In this document: one piece after another, positions 1-7,153 of the stretch
How the letters are laid out: each line of letters opens with the position of its first letter
Position numbering within the stretch: position 1 is the first letter of the stretch
DNA from: an uncultured Campylobacter sp.
Lineage (GTDB): Bacteria; Campylobacterota; Campylobacteria; Campylobacterales; Campylobacteraceae
Reading direction: 5' to 3'
NCBI GenBank assembly: GCA_905373295.1
Contig: CAJPSJ010000099.1
Location: forward strand, 1 to 7,153
Length of the DNA: 7,153 nucleotides
Notes under the pieces: generated by a model
Told to the model about the DNA's origin: nothing
Database searches by the model: none
What the model saw: only the letters and a program-made list of their open reading frames with translations
Translations under genes and position numbers: made by a program

Positions 1-96
1 GTCGTGGGGCTGGACGAGCCGCTAAGCGCGCGCGACGATCGGTACGAAGAGCGCGTGGTAAGCGAGCAGTTTAGGGGAGTGAGCTATTATGAATAG
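1..96 (+). CDS. C-terminal fragment of an upstream gene, unidentified
   Basis: An open frame enters from the left edge and stops at TAG (94-96), giving 31 residues that end ...EQFRGVSYYE. The fragment is charged, with several Arg, Asp and Glu residues, and shows no membrane segment. I do not recognise the family; too little is present to assign a function. The stop lies inside the start of the next gene: ATG at 89 overlaps the last 8 bases. That arrangement suggests one transcript and translational coupling with the NnrS-like gene. Support for the frame is its lack of stops up to the overlap and the coupling geometry; a chance open frame of 31 codons cannot be excluded. Confidence 0.6.
   Translation, partial: VVGLDEPLSARDDRYEERVVSEQFRGVSYYE
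73..79 (+). promoter_or_regulatory. Ribosome binding site for the long NnrS-like ORF
   Basis: AGGGGAG lies 9 bases before ATG 89. It is a good Shine-Dalgarno match and sits inside the end of the upstream gene. Together with the 8-base stop/start overlap it supports initiation at 89, which means the long repetitive N-terminus is translated rather than being untranslated leader. Confidence 0.65.
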
Positions 97-3001
97 AAAT
101 TTTATCTTTAATGCGCGCAAGCAGGGAGGTTCCGCACGAAATTTAAACTTACGTTGCGGCCTAGGCGCGAGCAAGCAGGACTTTGGCGCACATCGCGATC
201 CGGGCGCGTACGAACACGGACATTTGCCGAGCGCTAGCTGCGACGATCTAGGCATACGCAGACACGGGCTCTTACGAAGTACTAGATGCCGCGATGTCGG
301 TGCGGGCGGACACAGGCTCTTGCGAGATACTAAATGTTATGATTTTGTTGCTTGCATAGACAGGCTCTTTCGGGACATCGGATGCTGCGATCTTAGCGCA
401 AGCGGATATAGCCTTTCGCAGGACGCCTGGCGCCGTGGTTTTGCCGTACCGAAATACGAGCTGCGCAGCCGCGTGAACTGCGATTATAGCGTGAGCGTTC
501 TCTTGAACGGCGCAGCGCACTGCGATTTTGCAGCGCAAAATTCGTCGAAATTTAGCAGCGATATGTACTGCGGCTCTAGCGCGAGTACTTACTTGCGATG
601 TAGCTCTAGCGTGAGCGCTCGTTTGCGACGCAGCTCTAGCACGAACGGCCGTTTGCAATCTAGTATGAGCGGACGCTCGCAGCGCAACTTCAATGCAGGC
701 GTTTGCTTACGGCGCGTTGGCACGAAGCAGGGCGTCCATTTGTACTGCAAATTTGGCGCGAACCGAGACGCCTTTCTGCGTTGCGGTTTTGATGCATGCA
801 GATTGAGCGCCTACCGCTCGCTGTTTCGCGATGCAAGTGGGCTAGGTAGCGAGCAAAATCCCACTCTAGGCACCTTTTGTGCGGTGCGGAATTTTTTGAA
901 TTTACATGTCGCGCGCGATTTTAAGAATTTTAGCCCCGTAAATTTGAAGAAATTTAACCTCGCCGCCTCGCAATTTGTAAATTTAAAAAAGCAAATCCGC
1001 GCCGGCGAAGGTGCCGACAAGAGCGCTAATTCGCGCAATTTGACGAGTTTTGGGCGCGAGACCCGGGTGCTGCGTAGACTAGGCTCTGAAAGTAAAATTC
1101 TCGCGACGCACGGATTTCTCTCTGAGGGCGCGGTCGGTGCGCCGTGCGGATCCGACCTCGGATACAGAAATTGCGAATTTGCGCAAAATTTCAAACGTTT
1201 CGCCCCTGATTTCGCAGAAAATTTTAAAGATTTTACTTGGAGCTTGGAAGCCGAGCCCGCGCAAAATTGTAAAATTTCCGCTCTAAATTTTACCCGAAAC
1301 TTTAAAAATTCCGCTCGCGGCAGGGAAGCCGGGTCTATGCAAGGCTTCGGGAATTCGGGCCGAAATTTTGAGCCGAAATTCCCGCAGAGCGCTAAAAATT
1401 CCGATCGAAATTTAGAGACAGAACCCGCGCGAGACTTTAAAAATCAAAATTCCACGCAGGATTTCTCACAAAATTGTAAAAGCTATGATCAAAATTCCAC
1501 TCAGGGTTTTTCGCAAAGCGGCAGAAGCGCCGAGATAAATTCCAAACCGAGTTTCTCGCAGAACGTTAAAAATTCCGAACGGAATTTACCGCTAAGCTTC
1601 TTACAAAGCGCCAAGAATTCCGATCAAAGTCAAAATTTCAAACCCGCCCGCCCGCAAAGCTTTAAAAATCAAAATTTCGCGTGGGATTTCTCACAAAACG
1701 GCAGAAGCGCCGAGCCGAGTTCTGTTCAAACCTTCTCGCAGAGCTCTAAAAATTCGGATCGGAATTCCAAAGTTAATTCCACGCAAAACCGAACCGAGCC
1801 CGTTTCGCCGCAGGAGCTCAAAAATCCGGAGCCGTGCGGGGTGCAGCAGCAAGAGCTAGGCTTTTACGCGCCTAAATTTAAAGACGAGCGCGCGAGGAAT
1901 TTTTTCTCCCATCCGATGCGCGCCTTCGTTCTTTTCGCCTGCTTTTTTGCGGCGCTGGGCGCGCTTAGCTTTTTAGCACCCGATGCGCTGGCGATCGATT
2001 ATGTCGGCGCTCATAAATTTTACTTTCTATTTTTGGCGCCTTCGTGCATCTACGCGGCGTTTTTGCTTACCGCGCTGCCCGATTGGACGAACTTCGAGGG
2101 CTCGCTAAAGCCCGTCTCGCTTGCCTTTGCCGCCTGCCTGATCGCAGCTTTTATCGCGAGCTTTTTAAATTTACGGCTTGCGGCTGCGATCACGGCGCTG
2201 TTTTGGGCGGTATTTTTCATCTTTGCGGCGCGGCTTTTGTGGCTGGATAAAAACTCGAATAATTTTAGCATCCTATCGGTATTAGCGGCATTTTGCGCCT
2301 GCTCTGCGGCCTATGGCGCGAGCGGGGATGAGAAGTTTTTGCTTAGCTTCGTGCATATCAACGTCGCGGCAATCGCCGTCGTAAGCTACCGCATAAGCGT
2401 CGTCATCGGCAACGAAGCGCTAAGAGAGGCGGGGCTAAAGGACGCCGTTTTTATTCCAAATTTTATCTACAAAAATTTAGCCGCTTTCCTCGCCTTTGCT
2501 TTGGCGCTCGCGACGCCATTTTTAAGCGAGGCGACGTGCGGATTTATCGCGCTTGGCATCGGATTTTTGTTTTTGGCGAAACTTCGCGAGTTACACTACG
2601 CCGAAATTCTAAGCCGCCACTATATGGCGTTTTACTACGCGTTGCAGGCTGCGTGCGCGGCGGGATACCTGTGGCTGGGCGCGGCGCTGATCCGCGGGGG
2701 ATACGCTGCTGCACCGCTGCACGTCATCGCGATCTGCTATATGTATGGAGCGATACTTTTCGTAGGGATGATCGCCGGACAGCGCCACAGCGGAATTTCG
2801 CCGCTAAACTTCCCGCGCCTAAGCCGCGCAGCACTCGTTTTAGCTCTGCTCGCGGGAGGTTTAAGAGCCGTTTTTGCGGGCGAGAGCTTTATTTTATACG
2901 TGATGATTCCCTCGGCGCTTTTTATCGCCGCGGTCGCGCTATATCTGATAAATTTCATCCCGATCTTTCTGAAAAATCCTTTCAGCGCGGATCCGGATTG
3001 A
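89..3001 (+). CDS. nnrS: NnrS-family membrane protein with a ~600-residue repetitive N-terminal extension
   Basis: Seen: 970 codons in two unlike parts. Residues ~605-970 are hydrophobic with roughly 11-12 predicted membrane helices, beginning at FFSHPMRAFVLF. They carry NnrS-like landmarks: GAHKFYF (640-646), then FLLTALPDWTN (658-668), and later His-led helices at H756 and H878 (the latter APLHVIAICYMYGAILFVGM). NnrS proteins are normally about 390-400 residues, so this core is close to a full protein. The family is a haem- and copper-containing membrane protein associated with nitric oxide metabolism and nitrosative stress; its exact reaction is unsettled. Residues 1-~600 have no recognisable domain, signal peptide or membrane helix. 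Residues 1-260 are rich in Arg, Ser and Cys; 260-600 are rich in Asn, Phe, Lys and Ser with recurring FKN and SQN motifs. Three tandem repeat blocks lie within it. Start 89 has a good binding site and overlaps the upstream stop. A GTG at 1841 (residue 585) would give a normal-length 386-residue NnrS instead. The family call is firm for the core; the role of the extension is unknown. Confidence 0.85.
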   Translation: MNRNFIFNARKQGGSARNLNLRCGLGASKQDFGAHRDPGAYEHGHLPSASCDDLGIRRHGLLRSTRCRDVGAGGHRLLRDTKCYDFVACIDRLFRDIGCCDLSASGYSLSQDAWRRGFAVPKYELRSRVNCDYSVSVLLNGAAHCDFAAQNSSKFSSDMYCGSSASTYLRCSSSVSARLRRSSSTNGRLQSSMSGRSQRNFNAGVCLRRVGTKQGVHLYCKFGANRDAFLRCGFDACRLSAYRSLFRDASGLGSEQNPTLGTFCAVRNFLNLHVARDFKNFSPVNLKKFNLAASQFVNLKKQIRAGEGADKSANSRNLTSFGRETRVLRRLGSESKILATHGFLSEGAVGAPCGSDLGYRNCEFAQNFKRFAPDFAENFKDFTWSLEAEPAQNCKISALNFTRNFKNSARGREAGSMQGFGNSGRNFEPKFPQSAKNSDRNLETEPARDFKNQNSTQDFSQNCKSYDQNSTQGFSQSGRSAEINSKPSFSQNVKNSERNLPLSFLQSAKNSDQSQNFKPARPQSFKNQNFAWDFSQNGRSAEPSSVQTFSQSSKNSDRNSKVNSTQNRTEPVSPQELKNPEPCGVQQQELGFYAPKFKDERARNFFSHPMRAFVLFACFFAALGALSFLAPDALAIDYVGAHKFYFLFLAPSCIYAAFLLTALPDWTNFEGSLKPVSLAFAACLIAAFIASFLNLRLAAAITALFWAVFFIFAARLLWLDKNSNNFSILSVLAAFCACSAAYGASGDEKFLLSFVHINVAAIAVVSYRISVVIGNEALREAGLKDAVFIPNFIYKNLAAFLAFALALATPFLSEATCGFIALGIGFLFLAKLRELHYAEILSRHYMAFYYALQAACAAGYLWLGAALIRGGYAAAPLHVIAICYMYGAILFVGMIAGQRHSGISPLNFPRLSRAALVLALLAGGLRAVFAGESFILYVMIPSALFIAAVALYLINFIPIFLKNPFSADPD
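218..505 (+). repeat. Six degenerate 48-base tandem repeats (16-residue, Cys-spaced units)
   Basis: Residues 44-139 of the NnrS-like ORF divide into six 16-residue units without gaps: 44-59, 60-75, 76-91, 92-107, 108-123 and 124-139. Units 2-4 are closest, reading GLLRSTRCRDVGAGGH, RLLRDTKCYDFVACID and RLFRDIGCCDLSASGY. The rough consensus is xLLRDxxCxDxxAxxx. Cysteine falls at unit position 8 in five of six units (C51, C67, C83, C99, C131); unit 5 has Arg115 there. Units 1, 5 and 6 are weak matches recognised mainly by spacing. The next stretch (HCDFAAQ, from residue 144) may be a seventh, shortened unit. Confidence 0.65.
572..685 (+). repeat. 30-base tandem repeat, three copies plus a partial fourth
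   Basis: Units at 572-601, 602-631 and 632-661 each begin with GCTCTAGC within their first ten bases and share a TTGCGA/TTGCAA core near the end. A weaker fourth begins at 662. They encode GSSASTYLRC, SSSVSARLRR and SSSTNGRLQS (residues 162-191), so the period is ten residues and stays in frame. It is the best-conserved of the three repeat blocks at DNA level, which suggests recent expansion. Confidence 0.75.
1361..1765 (+). repeat. Nine degenerate 45-base tandem repeats (15-residue FSQNxKNSDRN units)
   Basis: Residues 425-559 split into nine units: RNFEPKFPQSAKNSD, RNLETEPARDFKNQN, STQDFSQNCKSYDQN, STQGFSQSGRSAEIN, SKPSFSQNVKNSERN, a 17-residue unit (500-516), a 13-residue unit (517-529), FAWDFSQNGRSAEPS and SVQTFSQSSKNSDRN. 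The two odd units differ by +2 and -2 residues, so the register is restored. Many units contain an imperfect palindrome at the KNSDRN stretch, such as AATTCCGAACGGAATT (1571-1586). Looser FKN-containing relatives extend upstream to about residue 280. Confidence 0.75.
1828..1843 (+). other. Possible internal start for a normal-length NnrS core
   Basis: GGAG (1828-1831) stands 9 bases before an in-frame GTG (1841-1843, residue 585 of the long ORF). Initiation here would give a 386-residue protein starting MQQQELGFYAPKF, about the family's usual size. This is a candidate only: the site is weaker than that at 89, and no promoter is evident just upstream. Confidence 0.25.
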
Positions 3002-3018
3002 TAATCATCAAAGCGGGC

Positions 3019-3039
3019 TTGCTAAATTTTAGCTACAAT
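3019..3039 (+). promoter_or_regulatory. Promoter of the cupin gene
   Basis: TACAAT (3034-3039) is a good -10 box preceded by the T-rich TAAATTTTAGC, the layout typical of Campylobacter sigma-70 promoters, which often lack a defined -35. It lies just after the stop of the NnrS-like gene and 28 bases before the cupin ATG, so the cupin can be transcribed on its own. Confidence 0.6.
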
Positions 3040-3067
3040 CGATTCAATTTCATTTCAAGGAGAGCTT

Positions 3068-3397
3068 ATGCAACACATCAAAAATATTGACGCCGCTAAG
3101 GCCGTAGAGCTTGCTTCGCTAGTCGAAGTGGCCCCTCATAAGGTGATTTCGCGCACCCTCGCGCAAAATCCGGCGCTGAATATGACCCTTTTTGCCTTCG
3201 ACGGCGGCGAGGAGATCAGCTCGCACAAATCCGACGGCGACGCGTTCGTTTACGTGCTTGAGGGGGAGGGCGATTTCACGATCGACGGGCAGAAGCACCG
3301 CGTAAAAGCGGGGCAAAGCATCGTCATGCCTGCGGGCTTGCCGCACGCGATCTTCGCGCCGGTGCCGTTTAAGTGGTTTTTAGTGGTGGTTTTTTAG
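3068..3397 (+). CDS. Small single-domain cupin protein
   Basis: The 109-residue product is the size of a stand-alone cupin_2 domain, predicted cytoplasmic with no signal peptide. The first cupin motif is GEEISSHKSDGDAFVYVLEG (47-66) and the second is GQSIVMPAGLPHAIF (82-96), with the usual turn FTIDGQKHRVKAG between them. Of the metal-binding set, H53 and H93 are kept, but the second His and the Glu of the usual HxHxxxxE pattern are replaced by Ser and Asp/Ala, so metal binding is uncertain. Similar HxxxGDAFVYVLEGEG proteins are common in anaerobes and mostly have no known substrate. The start is well supported: AAGGAG (3057-3062) lies 5 bases before the ATG, and a -10 box lies upstream. The gene follows the NnrS-like gene after 66 bases, but with its own promoter; a functional link is not shown. 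The family is clear, the function is not. Confidence 0.85.
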   Translation: MQHIKNIDAAKAVELASLVEVAPHKVISRTLAQNPALNMTLFAFDGGEEISSHKSDGDAFVYVLEGEGDFTIDGQKHRVKAGQSIVMPAGLPHAIFAPVPFKWFLVVVF

Positions 3398-3412
3398 CCT
3401 CTGAGTTTAAGA

Positions 3413-3441
3413 GCGGGCTTAAATTTTAAAATTTAGCCCGC
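3413..3441. repeat. GC-armed inverted repeat, possible bidirectional terminator
   Basis: GCGGGC (3413-3418) pairs with GCCCGC (3436-3441), and between them lies the perfect 16-base palindrome TAAATTTTAAAATTTA with one unpaired T at 3419. The transcript would fold into a stem of about 12 base pairs with a TTAA loop. It lies 16 bases after the cupin stop and at the meeting point of converging genes, as expected for a terminator, but neither strand has a U-run directly after the stem. Confidence 0.5.
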
Positions 3442-3521
3442 CCGCTGCTTCATAAAATTTTATCCGAAATTCCATTTGCAGGGCTATTCTGTTTGTATCC
3501 GCCTGCTCCGATTACCCTCGC

Positions 3522-3537
3522 AAAATTTTAAAATTTA
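3522..3537. repeat. Near-copy of the 16-base A/T palindrome
   Basis: AAAATTTTAAAATTTA matches the palindrome at 3420-3435 in 15 of 16 positions but lacks GC-rich arms. It lies in the cupin-recJ spacer. Confidence 0.6.
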
Positions 3538-3857
3538 GAAACGTTTAAATTTTACTTTTACCGCGCCCAAAAATTTCGTCTGTTTTGCAAACCGCGCGAG
3601 AGCTGAAAATAACGCACCGCGTTCGCGCGCCGTGTCTAGCCCCGAAATCGCACGCTTGAACTCACATCGCAAGTCAAATCCATAGCTCGCGCATTAAATT
3701 TTTTAAGTCGCGCCTAGCGCGCAATACATATCGGGCGAGTAGAGCAGACGGGCGCTGTAGTAGGGTAAACCCGCCGAGTGCGCAATGCGCGCCTAGCTCA
3801 TAGATTAAGCGTAAATTTAAAGGCCGTGTCCGGCGCGAAATGCACGCCAAGCCGTCC

Positions 3858-3870
3858 TAAATTTTAAAAT

Positions 3871-3873
<3 letters not shown>
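3858..3873. repeat. Exact copy of the 16-base A/T palindrome at the recJ stop
   Basis: TAAATTTTAAAATTTA is identical to the copy at 3420-3435, and its last three bases form the recJ stop codon on the minus strand. Three copies within about 450 bases suggest a dispersed element of this genome rather than chance A/T richness in a roughly half-GC region. Confidence 0.65.
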
Positions 3874-7110
<3,237 letters not shown>

Positions 7111-7153
7111 ACTTCTTTTAGGTTAAAGCACACTAAGCTAGAATTTGAAAATT

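Larger units (their letters stand above)
3398..3870. other. Gene-free spacer between converging cupin and recJ genes
   Basis: I see no credible gene, tRNA or rRNA in these ~470 bases; the frames on both strands are cut by stops. The spacer contains a GC-armed inverted repeat near the cupin end, A/T palindromes at 3420-3435, 3522-3537 and (at the recJ stop) 3858-3873, and a repeated GCGCCTAGC (3712-3720 region and 3789-3798 region). Read on the minus strand it contains peptide-like fragments (YCALGAT, DLRCEFKRA, LKKFNARA, DLTCDVSSSV) that resemble pieces of the NnrS extension, in several frames broken by stops. Confidence 0.55.

Noticed and set aside
272..658. Minus-strand open frame of 128 codons rich in Ala and Arg, opposite the extension
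   Set aside because: It mirrors the in-frame 48- and 30-base repeats of the plus strand, has no binding site or promoter, and ends within the repeat region. The plus frame has the good start and the NnrS core.
811..1194. Minus-strand open frame of 127 codons opposite the extension
   Set aside because: No family resemblance and no Shine-Dalgarno; it is explained by the biased composition of the opposite coding strand.
1361..1765. CRISPR array
   Set aside because: The 45-base units are contiguous, degenerate and in frame, with no unique spacers between identical repeats and no cas genes nearby.
2536..3090. Plus-strand open frame of 184 codons overlapping the NnrS C-terminus and the cupin start
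   Set aside because: It is Arg-rich, lies out of frame across membrane helices of a clear NnrS core, and its end overlaps the cupin promoter and start.
3398..3870. tRNA, small RNA or small protein gene in the spacer
   Set aside because: I found no cloverleaf, and the longest frames I traced on the minus strand from ATG are short (8-15 codons) or run across stops. A small RNA cannot be excluded, but nothing specific supports it.

Overview
The window looks like chromosomal DNA from an epsilonproteobacterium, most likely a Campylobacter of the oral, higher-GC group (C. gracilis, rectus or showae type; species not certain). Three things point there. A pyrG-recJ pair with overlapping ends is the arrangement known from Campylobacter. 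The spacers carry A/T palindromes of the AAATTTTAAAATTT kind. The visible promoters have strong -10 boxes with T-rich upstream DNA and no clear -35.

Layout. Bases 1-96 hold the last 31 codons of an upstream plus-strand gene I cannot identify. It overlaps by 8 bases the start of a very large ORF (89-3001, 970 codons). The last ~365 residues of that ORF are an NnrS-type polytopic membrane protein. The first ~600 residues are a repetitive, apparently domain-free extension. A small single-domain cupin gene with its own promoter follows (3068-3397). A gene-free spacer (3398-3870) contains palindromes and short diverged sequences that resemble pieces of the NnrS extension. On the minus strand, pyrG (7072-5441, CTP synthase) and recJ (5451-3871, single-strand 5'-3' exonuclease) form a two-gene operon read from a promoter at about 7105-7110. 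The plus- and minus-strand units therefore converge on the spacer.

Function. pyrG supplies CTP, and recJ acts in recombination and mismatch or base-excision repair; the two are linked by position rather than pathway. The NnrS-like protein belongs to a family tied to nitric oxide and nitrosative stress, and the cupin may be a small-molecule or metal-binding protein, but nothing in the sequence links those two beyond adjacency.

The most unusual part is the NnrS N-terminal extension. It is built from at least three tandem repeat families with periods of 48, 30 and 45 bases. All are multiples of three, and the two odd-length units I found also keep the frame. One family places a cysteine every 16 residues. 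Parts of the extension resemble the neighbouring intergenic spacer read on the opposite strand. This suggests that a spacer-type repeat sequence has been captured, expanded and kept open inside a membrane protein gene.
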